A DNA stretch of 64,000 bases, from contig NZ_VTOM01000004.1 in NCBI RefSeq assembly GCF_009765365.1, forward strand, positions 186,001 through 250,000. Direction: 5' to 3'. The first letter of the stretch is position 1. Each line of letters begins with the position of its first letter. Below the pieces are notes generated by a model, which was given only the letters and a program-made list of their open reading frames with translations, did not search any database and was not told the DNA's origin. This stretch comes from Antarcticirhabdus aurantiaca (GTDB taxonomy: Bacteria > Pseudomonadota > Alphaproteobacteria > Rhizobiales > Rhizobiaceae). This document shows positions 52,485-59,590 of this stretch, piece after piece. A program made the position numbers and the translations under genes.

Positions 52485-53015
52485 TTGGGAAGTCAGTCTT
52501 GGCGGTCAGACCGCGTGCCCGAATACAAGCCGCTTGGCTTCTGGAGCGTCGACGTCTCGACGCTGCGGTCGAAACTCGATCCGTCGATGAGCGGCCTGTT
52601 CGGTGTCGACGCCGCCGAAGGCGCCGCAGGGCTGGAGCAGGACCGTCTCGTTCCGCGCATCCATCCGGACGACCGGGCCCGAGCCTCACGCTGCCTGGAC
52701 GAGACGATCAAGAATCGCGGTCCCTACAGCTACCGCTACCGGCTGAAAACGGAGAACGGCGGTTTTCGTTGGGTCCAGGCGACCGGGCGTGCCTTCATGG
52801 ACGAAGCGGGTCGGGTCACCCACCTCTCGGGCATTCTGACCGACATCATGCACCCTCCTGTGCCCGCCGACATCGCGGTGATCGACAAACTCCTGGAGGC
52901 CCATAAGTTCGCTCAGCTGACATCCGATCCCATGCTTGGCTGTCTCATCGAGGCCGTGCTGCTTCATGCAGGACGCGCGATCGCCAAGAACATGGATCCG
53001 TTCGCCCTGGACTGA
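52485..53015 (+). CDS. PAS-domain protein (PAS_3 type)
   Basis: A 176-residue protein with a single PAS domain of the PAS_3 type: PLGFWSVDVSTLRSKLDP, GLFGVDAAEG, VPRIHPDDRARASRCLDETI, YRYRLKTENGGFRWVQATG and HLSGILTDI. The ~45-residue C-terminal tail is helical with no kinase or GGDEF domain, so it may sense a ligand and act by protein contact. The start is uncertain: TTG 52485 has a GGAG site seven bases upstream, while an in-frame ATG at 52362 lies inside the operator-like repeat. It diverges from the XRE gene. Confidence 0.75.
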   Translation: MGSQSWRSDRVPEYKPLGFWSVDVSTLRSKLDPSMSGLFGVDAAEGAAGLEQDRLVPRIHPDDRARASRCLDETIKNRGPYSYRYRLKTENGGFRWVQATGRAFMDEAGRVTHLSGILTDIMHPPVPADIAVIDKLLEAHKFAQLTSDPMLGCLIEAVLLHAGRAIAKNMDPFALD

Positions 53016-53075
53016 ACGACGACGCGTTCCGCCGCGGCGCGTGGGCTCGCTCCCGGTGGCCTGATGATGCGCAGG

Positions 53076-53555
53076 CTAGCGGAGGCGCTGCAAGCGCCCA
53101 TCCAGAGCCGCGGACATCTGCGCAAGAATCGTTGTCACGCTTGCTTGTTCGCTCGCCCCCGCGAGGGCCGATGCCAGTTCGGCATCTGTCTGTTCCCAGA
53201 TCCTGCGGACCTCGGTTTGAACCTCCAGGCCGACGGGGGTCAGTCGTAGCCGGGTCCGTCTGCCGTCCTCATCATCGACCTCGCGCAGCACCCATCCTTG
53301 AGCGACCAACCTGTCGGCCATCTTCGAAGTCGTCGACGGACGCACGTTGAGCCTCTGTGCCAAGAGGCTGACAGGGATCCCCCGCTCGGCCGTCAGGACG
53401 TCGAGGAACTGGTCCTGTCCGACCATGACGTCGATTTCGACGAGCTTTATCTGCATCAACTGCCGGCACGAACGCGACAGCGACAGGAGCACCGCGACGA
53501 GAGCCGGCTCCTCTTGTGGCATCGTTTGGCGATGAACTTTGGAAGGGGTCGGCAT
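53076..53555 (-). CDS. MarR-family transcriptional regulator
   Basis: A 159-residue winged-helix regulator. Segments QFLDVLTAERGIPVSLLAQR, LNVRPSTTSKMADRLVAQGW and REVDDEDGRRTRLRLTPVGL are the MarR recognition helix and wing with the conserved DxRxxx motif. C-terminal helices dimerise. ATG 53553-53555 gives a normal MarR length; an upstream GTG at 53636 would add 27 residues. No obvious target gene lies immediately next to it. Confidence 0.88.
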   Translation of the reverse strand: MPTPSKVHRQTMPQEEPALVAVLLSLSRSCRQLMQIKLVEIDVMVGQDQFLDVLTAERGIPVSLLAQRLNVRPSTTSKMADRLVAQGWVLREVDDEDGRRTRLRLTPVGLEVQTEVRRIWEQTDAELASALAGASEQASVTTILAQMSAALDGRLQRLR

Positions 53556-54050
53556 GGATGCCTCCGAAGCAACCGCTGATCTTTCCAGGATGGAAGCGGC
53601 GCGGCTGATCACAGGCAATTGGTAGCTATGCACCAAACGTCGAGCTGCGACTTGTTGCAGAACGCGTAGCTAGACCCCACGAGAGCGACAAGTTTCGGCC
53701 TGGCGACGATCTTTTCCGGACGCGCCCCGTCCTCGACATTTCCTCGCATCCTCCGCACGCGCGAACGCCGACTTCAGGGAAAGCCGCCTGTCGGCGAGGC
53801 CATGCCGCTCAGGGACAGGCGGTCCATCGCGGCACCGATCGTCGAGGGCGGAAGCGCCGTCGGCCCCATGCCGAGGATCAGGACGAGCGGGGTGCAGACG
53901 CCGGGGAAAACCAGGGAGGAGCGGCGTCCCGGTCAGGCCGGCTCAAATCGCGAGCTTGAGGTAGGCGCCTATGAAGTTCGCGCGGGCTGAACGACCACGC
54001 CCGTCGATGAGCGCTCCATATCGACGGTTTCGCCAGACGGAGCCGCGTCC
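53556..54050. other. intergenic region, no gene seen
   Basis: About 495 nt between MarR and the first Rmf-like gene. It contains short Arg-rich frames that look non-coding. It must include promoters for the leftward marR and the rightward Rmf-like gene. Confidence 0.4.
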
Positions 54051-54248
54051 ATGCCCCCTTCGAAGCCTGCCGACACGTTGGACTTGGCGCACGCGAAAGG
54101 GGCGCTGGCGGGATCCGACCTGCGCCAGTCGGCCCGCGACTGTCCCTACCTGCATGACCAGCGTGAACTGCGCGGCGCGTGGCTGGACGGATTCAGCCAG
54201 GGACGCGTCGGCTTGGGCAAGCCGGCACTCGCCGACGGGCATGGCTGA
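54051..54248 (+). CDS. ribosome modulation factor (Rmf)-like protein 1
   Basis: A 65-residue protein. AHAKGALAGSDLRQSARDCP followed by YLHDQRELRGAWLDGFSQG matches the Rmf pattern of E. coli (A...G..AG.....CPY......R..W..G). Rmf binds 70S ribosomes in stationary phase to make inactive dimers; Rmf-like/CrpP-type proteins in other bacteria may have different partners. A GGAG site lies eight bases upstream of ATG 54051. It is one of three such proteins within 5 kb. Confidence 0.75.
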   Translation: MPPSKPADTLDLAHAKGALAGSDLRQSARDCPYLHDQRELRGAWLDGFSQGRVGLGKPALADGHG

Positions 54249-54302
54249 CGGCGCGTTCTCGCCCGCGGTCACGAGCGTCAGATCGAAGGAGGCGGGTTGT
54301 TC

Positions 54303-54563
54303 ATGAAGCGTCTGATCGCGATCGCCGTCGCCGCCGTGCTCATCCTGGGGCTGGGCTATCTCTGGTGGTCGCGGGCGCCGGACGAGCCCGTCGACGAGGC
54401 CCAGAAGCTTGCCACCGGCTGCCAGGACGCCATCGAGGAGTGGCGGCGGATCCGGGCCGACTCCGAGAACGCCCGGAGCCGCGTCGCGCACGACGCTTTG
54501 GAGGCCGCCGAGCGCTGCCAGTACGAAGCCTCACCCGATGATGTCGACTTCGCGGACCCCTGA
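54303..54563 (+). CDS. small membrane-anchored or secreted hypothetical protein
   Basis: An 86-residue protein with an N-terminal hydrophobic helix (RLIAIAVAAVLILGLGYLWW) and a polar, acidic periplasmic part with two Cys (TGCQDAI, ERCQYEA) that could form a disulfide. An AAGGAGG site upstream supports ATG 54303. I do not recognise a domain. It follows the Rmf-like gene by 54 nt and may share its transcript. Confidence 0.7.
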   Translation: MKRLIAIAVAAVLILGLGYLWWSRAPDEPVDEAQKLATGCQDAIEEWRRIRADSENARSRVAHDALEAAERCQYEASPDDVDFADP

Positions 54564-54690
54564 CGGCGGTGCGATCGTCGCCGAGGCCGGCCGTGCGACG
54601 CATCGCTCGGGTGCGATGCGCCCTCGACCGCCGCGTTTGCCGCGGCGATCGAGAAGCCGGCATCGAAGCGCATGCCGTGCGGCGCGGCGG

Positions 54691-55113
54691 TTATTCCTCG
54701 TCGCGCGGCCGAGCGATGTCACTCAGGTCCGCGTCGTCATCCTCGTCGATCGCCAGGATCCGGCCGTCGTCCCCGTCATCGTCGTCGTCGCTCGCCTCGT
54801 CGTCCCCGTCACCGTCGACGTCGTCGCTCGGCAGCTTCGCCGCGTCGTTCTCGTCGTCTTCGATGTTGGTCAGCGAGATCTCTTCGTCCTCGGCGTCATC
54901 CTCATCGGTCTCGACCGCTTCAACGGCCTGTTCCTCGCGATGGGTGTACTGCGGCGCGGCCCGCCGCGAGGGCGCGCTCGCCGGAGGGTCGAAGAAGGAC
55001 AGGGCGTAGGAGGTTCCCGTATAGGGCGACACGATGGGGTTCTTGCCGAGATCGTAGAACTTGCGCCCGTTTTCCGGATCGACGCGCTTGGTGCCGAGTT
55101 CAGGTCTGGCCAT
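54691..55113 (-). CDS. TIGR02300-family acidic protein (FYDLN-acid type)
   Basis: A 140-residue protein. The conserved start ARPELGTKRVDPENGRKFYD and LGKNPIVSPYTGTSYALSFF matches the TIGR02300 'FYDLN acid domain' family of alphaproteobacteria. It is followed by a tail that is mostly Asp and Glu (ten or more consecutive acidic residues near 105-117). Function is unknown; the acidic tail suggests nucleic-acid mimicry or interaction with basic proteins. It is transcribed leftwards after the transglutaminase gene start region, 92 nt from it. Confidence 0.9.
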   Translation of the reverse strand: MARPELGTKRVDPENGRKFYDLGKNPIVSPYTGTSYALSFFDPPASAPSRRAAPQYTHREEQAVEAVETDEDDAEDEEISLTNIEDDENDAAKLPSDDVDGDGDDEASDDDDDGDDGRILAIDEDDDADLSDIARPRDEE

Positions 55114-55205
55114 GGGATGGCTCCGTGTTGGCGGCTCGTCGCCGCGGATGAAGAATGGTGACGCAGCGCCTCGCTCCACGCTGCGGGATGTCGGCGGAAT
55201 GGCGG

Positions 55206-56051
55206 TCAGGCAAAGCTCGCGCCCGCTTGCGTCGCGGCTCCCGCGACTTCCTCCGTCGTCACGACGAACCGCTTGAGCTCGCCGGGGCCGAAGGTCAGCG
55301 TCAAAGGAACATCGGCGGCGTCGCGTCCGCGCGCCACGAGGACGCGACCGACGCGCGGGCTGTTGTTGCGCGGGTCGAACATGTGCCAGCGCCCTGCGAG
55401 GAAGACCTCGATCCAGGCGGCGAAGTCCTGCGGCGCATAGGGCGGCGGCAGCCCGATATCGCTCACATAGCCCGTGCAGTAGCGCGCGGGAATGTTGAGG
55501 CAGCGGCAGAACGCCAAGGCGAGATGCGCGAAGTCGCGGCAAACGCCCCGTCTTTCGTTGAAGGCCTCCCAGGCCGTTCGCGTCGGGCGCGAATGCTCGT
55601 ATCCGAACGTCAGGTGGGCGTGAACGAAATCGACGATGGCCTGGACGCGCGCCCAGCCGAGCGGCTGATGCCCGAACAGCTTCCAGGCCGTTTCCGACAG
55701 GAGATCCGTTTCGCAGTAGCGGCTTCCCAGGAGGAACTGGAGCGTTTCCGCCGGAAGCTCGTGAACCATGGTCTGGCCGGCAAACATGTCGGCCTCCTCG
55801 CTGTCCCACCGGCCGGCGTCGCGGATGATCGCCTGCGTGCGCAGCGACACCAGGCCGGCGGGCGCCAGGAAGCGGCTGCACCAGTTGCCGTAGCCGTCCC
55901 GGTATCCTTCGACGGGAACCGAGGGCGAGACCATCAGGAGGTCCGGCGTCTCCAAGTCCGAGGCGCGCGAGAAGTGAACGGCCAGGAGCGCGATCACGGG
56001 CGTTGGCTGCGGAAACTCGAAGGTCAGTTCGCTGCCGATGCGGATGCGCAA
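55206..56051 (-). CDS. transglutaminase-like protein, probably lacking the catalytic His
   Basis: A 281-residue protein. The N-terminal beta-sandwich is followed by the transglutaminase core: SEETAWK-type helix, ERRGVCRDFAHLALAFCRCL with the nucleophilic Cys near residue 172, YCTGYVSDIG, and FAAWIEVFLAGRWHMFDPRN with the Asp. In canonical enzymes the position before AW is the catalytic His (DFHAW); here it is Ala. Related rhizobial paralogues may share this change. It could be a non-catalytic or altered peptidase-like protein. Confidence 0.87.
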   Translation of the reverse strand: MRIRIGSELTFEFPQPTPVIALLAVHFSRASDLETPDLLMVSPSVPVEGYRDGYGNWCSRFLAPAGLVSLRTQAIIRDAGRWDSEEADMFAGQTMVHELPAETLQFLLGSRYCETDLLSETAWKLFGHQPLGWARVQAIVDFVHAHLTFGYEHSRPTRTAWEAFNERRGVCRDFAHLALAFCRCLNIPARYCTGYVSDIGLPPPYAPQDFAAWIEVFLAGRWHMFDPRNNSPRVGRVLVARGRDAADVPLTLTFGPGELKRFVVTTEEVAGAATQAGASFA

Positions 56052-56129
56052 TCCCGTTCTCCCTTGTTCAAGTTTTTCAGCGCGCCGCGTCCCGGCGGAC
56101 GGCGCGGAGGCCGCGCTCCCGCCATCCGG

Positions 56130-56339
56130 TCAGTTGAGCGCGCTGTCCTCGTCCCAGGTGACGGGCTCGACCGCGTGCGCGAGCCAGGTCCCGTCGGGAT
56201 GGCGGGCGACCACGGAGAACGCCATCTCCGGATCGTCCGTTTCGTCGCCGTCCAGATCGAACAGCTCGACGATCTCGCAGAGCGTGCCGTCCGACAGCTT
56301 CAGATGCAGGACCGGCGGCCATGCGGGATCATCGGTCAT
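56130..56339 (-). CDS. small hypothetical protein
   Basis: A 69-residue acidic protein, MTDDPAWPPVLHLKLSDGTL then EIVELFDLDGDETDDPEMAF and ARHPDGTWLAHAVEPV. It looks like a compact beta-rich domain but I do not recognise it. Its ATG overlaps the end of the preceding small gene by 11 nt, so it is the last of a chain of small leftward genes. Confidence 0.55.
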   Translation of the reverse strand: MTDDPAWPPVLHLKLSDGTLCEIVELFDLDGDETDDPEMAFSVVARHPDGTWLAHAVEPVTWDEDSALN

Positions 56340-56517
56340 GACGGCCAACCCCGTTGAGGCGGCGAAAGGCGGCTTCCGCCTGCGCGAGCGCGCGCTCGCG
56401 CCCGACGCTGAGAAAGCCGGGGGCAATGAGATGATCGCTGGGAATCATGATCCTGAGAACCTCGGCCAGGCGCCGGTCGTCGGCCACCGTCACGGCATCC
56501 TCGGCGCGGCGGGACAC
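56329..56517 (-). CDS. small hypothetical protein
   Basis: A 62-residue mainly helical protein: MSRRAEDAVTVADDRRLAEVL and MIPSDHLIAPGFLSVGRERA. Its start lies within the end of the upstream small gene (overlap 28 nt) and its stop within the next gene. Coding status is inferred from the chain of overlaps. Confidence 0.45.
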   Translation of the reverse strand: MSRRAEDAVTVADDRRLAEVLRIMIPSDHLIAPGFLSVGRERALAQAEAAFRRLNGVGRHDR

Positions 56518-56765
56518 ACTGGCGCGTTCTCGAATTCCGAATGAGCATGGCGGTCGGACGCGTGTCCGGACCCCGCCCCCACGCGAGGCGCATAGGTCGC
56601 GGCCGCCAGGATCTGGCGGATTTCCGCGATGGCCGACCGCTCGCCGCGCAGGAACTCGCTGTCGGCCTCCCGTCGCGCCTCTCCCATGTTGCGATCTTCG
56701 ATCTGGCGAAGCACTTCGTCGACATGGTCGCCGGAGTAGCTGTCGAACAGGGGCTCTCGGCTCAT
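56490..56765 (-). CDS. small hypothetical protein
   Basis: A 91-residue protein beginning MSREPLFDSYSGDHVDEVLR and then EDRNMGEARREADSEFLRGE, predicted helical in the first 55 residues and unstructured afterwards. Its start overlaps the stop of the upstream gene by 4 nt (ATGA-type at 56762-56765), strong evidence for translation coupling. No domain recognised. Confidence 0.55.
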   Translation of the reverse strand: MSREPLFDSYSGDHVDEVLRQIEDRNMGEARREADSEFLRGERSAIAEIRQILAAATYAPRVGAGSGHASDRHAHSEFENAPVCPAAPRMP

Positions 56766-56983
56766 GCGGTCACCTCGCCTTCGCGGACAAGCGCGGCTGC
56801 CATGCCCCGTCCGAGGTCGTCGCCGGGTTCGATGACGGCCAGCGCGGCATCAGCGGCATCCTCGGCCTTTCGGCGCCGCTCCGCCATGACCGAATGGCCG
56901 GACGCGCTCTCGACATCGTGCTGGGACGAGTAGATCGCCGCCGCGATGGCGCGCGCCATGCGCTGCTTCAAAACTTCAGTCAT
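56762..56983 (-). CDS. small hypothetical protein
   Basis: A 73-residue helical protein: MTEVLKQRMARAIAAAIYSS, then GHSVMAERRRKAEDAADAAL and EPGDDLGRGMAAALVREGE. It heads the string of four overlapping small genes. This type of short Ala-rich helical protein is frequent near phage- or stress-related loci of Rhizobiales, but I recognise no family. Confidence 0.55.
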   Translation of the reverse strand: MTEVLKQRMARAIAAAIYSSQHDVESASGHSVMAERRRKAEDAADAALAVIEPGDDLGRGMAAALVREGEVTA

Positions 56984-57050
56984 CGGGTTCCACCTGCGTC
57001 CTTTGAAGGACCACTCCGGGATCCTTGATGATGCTGCGATGCGCGTGCGG

Positions 57051-57170
57051 CTACTTGGACGAGCCGGACTTGGACGTCGTTCCCGTCCCGCCCTTGAGGC
57101 TGGGATTGGAGGCGTTCGTCTTCTCGACGACCTTCTTCGGCTTTCTCGTCTCGCGGCTTCCCTTGCCCAT
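57051..57170 (-). CDS. 39-residue basic protein (MGKGSRETRKPKK type)
   Basis: A 39-residue Lys/Ser/Thr-rich protein, MGKGSRETRKPKKVVEKTNA followed by SNPSLKGGTGTTSKSGSSK. Very short proteins with this GKGSRETRKPKK start recur in alphaproteobacterial genomes. It is positively charged and probably disordered, perhaps binding nucleic acid or the ribosome. The ATG follows a GAGGATCACG site. Located after the csp terminator. Confidence 0.6.
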   Translation of the reverse strand: MGKGSRETRKPKKVVEKTNASNPSLKGGTGTTSKSGSSK

Positions 57171-57213
57171 GATCGTGATCCTCGCTGATTGAAGGTCGAT
57201 GCGGCATGCAAAA

Positions 57214-57245
57214 AGGCCCCGGCCTCCATTCCGAAGCCAGGGCCT
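57214..57245 (-). terminator. intrinsic terminator downstream of cold-shock gene
   Basis: Read on the minus strand: AGGCCCTGGCTTC, loop GGAATG, GAGGCCGGGGCCT, then TTTTT. Eleven of 13 stem positions pair. It lies about 110 nt after the cold-shock gene stop and ends its leftward transcript. Confidence 0.75.
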
Positions 57246-57357
57246 CTCCGATCGCGTCGAACGACGATGCGTAGCGCTCAACGACCTGCCAGTACATCCG
57301 TGGTCAGGCGCGTTGAGCGCGCATGCGGCATCGTTCGAGTGGAGCTCCGAAGCTCGC

Positions 57358-57570
57358 TTAGCTCGCGAGTTCGAGATTGTCCGCCGACATCTTGCCGGTC
57401 TTGCGGTCCGACACGAGGTCGAACGTAATCTTTTGGCCTTCGCGCAGATCGCTGATGCCGGCGCGCTCGAGGGCGCTGACATGCACGAAGGCATCCTTGC
57501 TGCCGTCGCTCTGCTCGATGAAGCCGAAGCCCTTGTCGTGGCTAAACCACTTGACGGTTCCCTGAGACAT
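57358..57570 (-). CDS. cspA: cold-shock protein (CspA family)
   Basis: A 70-residue single cold-shock domain. RNP1-like KGFGFI and RNP2-like DAFVHVSAL motifs are intact, preceded by the standard GTVKWFSHDKG start. It binds single-stranded nucleic acid as an RNA chaperone. An AGAGAGG ribosome site precedes the ATG, and the ~120-nt region upstream could form a regulatory leader as in other csp genes. A terminator lies downstream at 57214-57245. Confidence 0.96.
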   Translation of the reverse strand: MSQGTVKWFSHDKGFGFIEQSDGSKDAFVHVSALERAGISDLREGQKITFDLVSDRKTGKMSADNLELAS

Positions 57571-57694
57571 GGGACACCTCTCTAAGAATAAAAGTCCATC
57601 GGCTCGCACGATCTGCGAACCGTTAACGATCGAAATATGGAATGAAGCAAGATGATCAGACGCCCGAAAGGACGAGAGGCCAACTGATCCGGCC

Positions 57695-58066
57695 GTGTTC
57701 GATAATGTCTATATGGACGATGCGGATCGAAATTGCAAGGACTGCTGGTGGCGATATGGATCCAGACCGGATTCGTCAGCCTGTTTTCGCGGCGAATGCC
57801 TCTCGCCCATTCATGAAAACTACGATCTCATCTGGTGCCTGACATGCTCCGGGCGCTTCAGGGAACAATCTCCCGCGATCTCGTGCTTCGACGATATCCC
57901 TGCCGTCGCGGATGAGCCGACGAGTGCCGATGCCAGGTGGTCGGCGACGTGGATGCCTTGCCTGACGCGTTTGCGCACCACTTACATCCGCGAGGCTGGT
58001 GCTGATTGGTGCTCCCACCACGATACGCGGAGCCCAGCCGCCGAGCGTCGATCACGGAGGCCCGCT
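57695..58066 (+). other. Cys-rich open frame upstream of and in frame with Rmf-like protein 2
   Basis: From GTG 57695 the frame reads NCKDCWWRYGSRPDSSACFR, GECLS, LIWCLTCSGRF without a stop and runs into the Rmf-like protein (58067). The spacing C-x2-C, C-x4-C, C-x2-C suggests a zinc-binding module of ~60 residues, but the later part looks non-coding. It could be an independent small gene, or the N-terminus of a fusion. Confidence 0.3.
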
Positions 58067-58258
58067 ATGTGGACGATCAACGAGGCGTACGACGAAGGCA
58101 GGGCCGCCTATCGGGGCGGACATGTCGAGGAAATCGACTGCCCCTACCGGCGAGACACGATCCCGGCCGTGATGTGGATCGGCGGCTATCGGGATGCCGA
58201 GCAGAACGACGCGCGCTTCGTGCAACGCTTCGATCCTGGCTTCGGAGGCGTGCAATGA
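58067..58258 (+). CDS. Rmf-like protein 2
   Basis: A 63-residue protein: NEAYDEGRAAYRGGHVEEIDCPYRR in outline, then MWIGGYRDAEQND. It fits the Rmf pattern (A...G..A......CPY......W..GY.DA). The ATG has a perfect GGAGG site six bases upstream, and the stop overlaps the start of the next gene (ATGA). A longer in-frame start at 57695 is possible. Likely ribosome- or RNA-associated under stress. Confidence 0.7.
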   Translation: MWTINEAYDEGRAAYRGGHVEEIDCPYRRDTIPAVMWIGGYRDAEQNDARFVQRFDPGFGGVQ

Positions 58259-58713
58259 CGACAGGATCGTGGCTCCGCCTCACGGCCCATCCCTCCGGGT
58301 CGTCCATCGCGATCAACATGATCAACGTCTGGCGGCTGGATGAAGGCCACGACGGCACGACGGAGATCCATTCGCTGGGCGCCAACACGGCAGGAGCCTC
58401 GGCATCGGTTCGCGTGTCGCAGTCCGTGGATGCGATCCTTGCCATGCTGGACCGGGACGCGGTCCCGGCCGAACGGGACGATCGGCCTCCGGCCAATCAG
58501 AACCATTTCGTCAGGCATCTCTACCGCAGCTCCAACGGAGACGAGTGGAGCCTCGAGCGCGATGATCAAAGCCGGCAGGTGTTCGTTCGACATCGCGCCA
58601 ACGAGGCATCCGGCGGCACCGAAAGCTGCGTGGAGGTCGGGCCGTTTCTGTGTTCCGGCGGCGATGATCCTCAACGGCGCGAACTGATCCGGTTGATCGG
58701 AACGCTTGTCTGA
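58255..58713 (+). CDS. conserved hypothetical protein
   Basis: A 152-residue soluble protein. Its C-terminal half, NHFVRHLYRSSNGDEWSLER, QVFVRHRANEASGGTESCVE and RELIRLIGTLV, resembles a domain found in many small alphaproteobacterial proteins of unknown function. The N-terminal half has DAILAMLDRDAVPAERDDRP. The start ATG overlaps the Rmf-like stop by 4 nt, so the two are co-translated. Function unknown; possible stress-regulated partner of the Rmf-like protein. Confidence 0.75.
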   Translation: MTTGSWLRLTAHPSGSSIAINMINVWRLDEGHDGTTEIHSLGANTAGASASVRVSQSVDAILAMLDRDAVPAERDDRPPANQNHFVRHLYRSSNGDEWSLERDDQSRQVFVRHRANEASGGTESCVEVGPFLCSGGDDPQRRELIRLIGTLV

Positions 58714-58851
58714 TCGCCGATCGAACGCCGTCGTCGACATGGCCCCGTTCGGCCACGACCCTTCCGATGTCGCACGTGGCCGATGCGCACATAAGCGGCT
58801 CGGAACCATCCTGAGTTTCAATCACTTACATTGAGGATCAGGAGACTATTC

Positions 58852-59022
58852 ATGGCGTCGAACATACCCTACGACCGCGGTCTTGCTGCATTTCAGCAAG
58901 AACAACCGACCTCATCTTGCGAACACCCTTTGGGCTCGGGCCGAGCCCGGGAATGGGTTCGCGGCTGGACCGATGGCCAGATCGCGGACCGGCTCAAGCT
59001 GAGCGAAGAGCGCAATCCCTGA
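58852..59022 (+). CDS. Rmf-like protein 3
   Basis: A 56-residue protein: PYDRGLAAFQQEQPTSSCEH, then REWVRGWTDGQIADRLKL. The G..A and W.RGW.DG segments match Rmf; the CPY is replaced by CEHPL. An AGGAGA site lies eight bases upstream of ATG 58852. It converges with the response-regulator gene. Confidence 0.65.
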   Translation: MASNIPYDRGLAAFQQEQPTSSCEHPLGSGRAREWVRGWTDGQIADRLKLSEERNP

Positions 59023-59043
59023 AGGGCCGGCCGGCGCGAAGCG

Positions 59044-59409
59044 TCAGCTTCGGTCCGTGCTTCCAAGGGCCGTCAGGATGAAGCGCTTGTCGAACGGTTT
59101 GCCGACGATGCCGAGAGGCCGGATGGCCGCCATCTCGTTCTGGATCGAGGCTTCGACGCGGCCGCTGATCAAGAGACTTGGAACATCGTGACGCTCGCGC
59201 AGCACGCGCGCGAGCGTCAGACCCTTTTCGCCGTCGATCAGTCCGAGGTCGACGATGGCGGCATCGACGCCGACGCGGCCGGCAAGCTCCAACGCTTCGT
59301 CGATGCCCGATACCGATCCCGCCACCGCGTACCCGGCCTGCTCCAGAATCATCTCCAGCTCCATGCGCGTGAAGATGTCGTCCTCGACGATCAGGATGCG
59401 CTTCGACAT
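59044..59409 (-). CDS. stand-alone response regulator receiver protein
   Basis: A 121-residue CheY-like receiver. ILIVEDD gives the acidic pair (Glu9/Asp10-11 region), VDAAIVDLGL carries the phospho-Asp (about residue 53), SLLISGR the conserved Ser/Thr, and GKPFDKRF the Lys. No output domain follows. It is encoded about 180 nt downstream of the hybrid kinase gene in the same direction, which makes it a probable partner. Confidence 0.93.
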   Translation of the reverse strand: MSKRILIVEDDIFTRMELEMILEQAGYAVAGSVSGIDEALELAGRVGVDAAIVDLGLIDGEKGLTLARVLRERHDVPSLLISGRVEASIQNEMAAIRPLGIVGKPFDKRFILTALGSTDRS

Positions 59410-59590
59410 GGGTCGTCTCCTTCGAACGAAGAGCGATCAGCCGACGGGACGGATGAACCTCCCGGCATAGGTGGGACCGACCGGCGTCGTTACAAACGCC
59501 GCGACGAACACGCGTCACCCTGGATCCGAACGGCCCGACAGTCGTGCCCCCGAAGGCGCGTTTCGTGATCGCGGATTCGCAAGACGCGCT

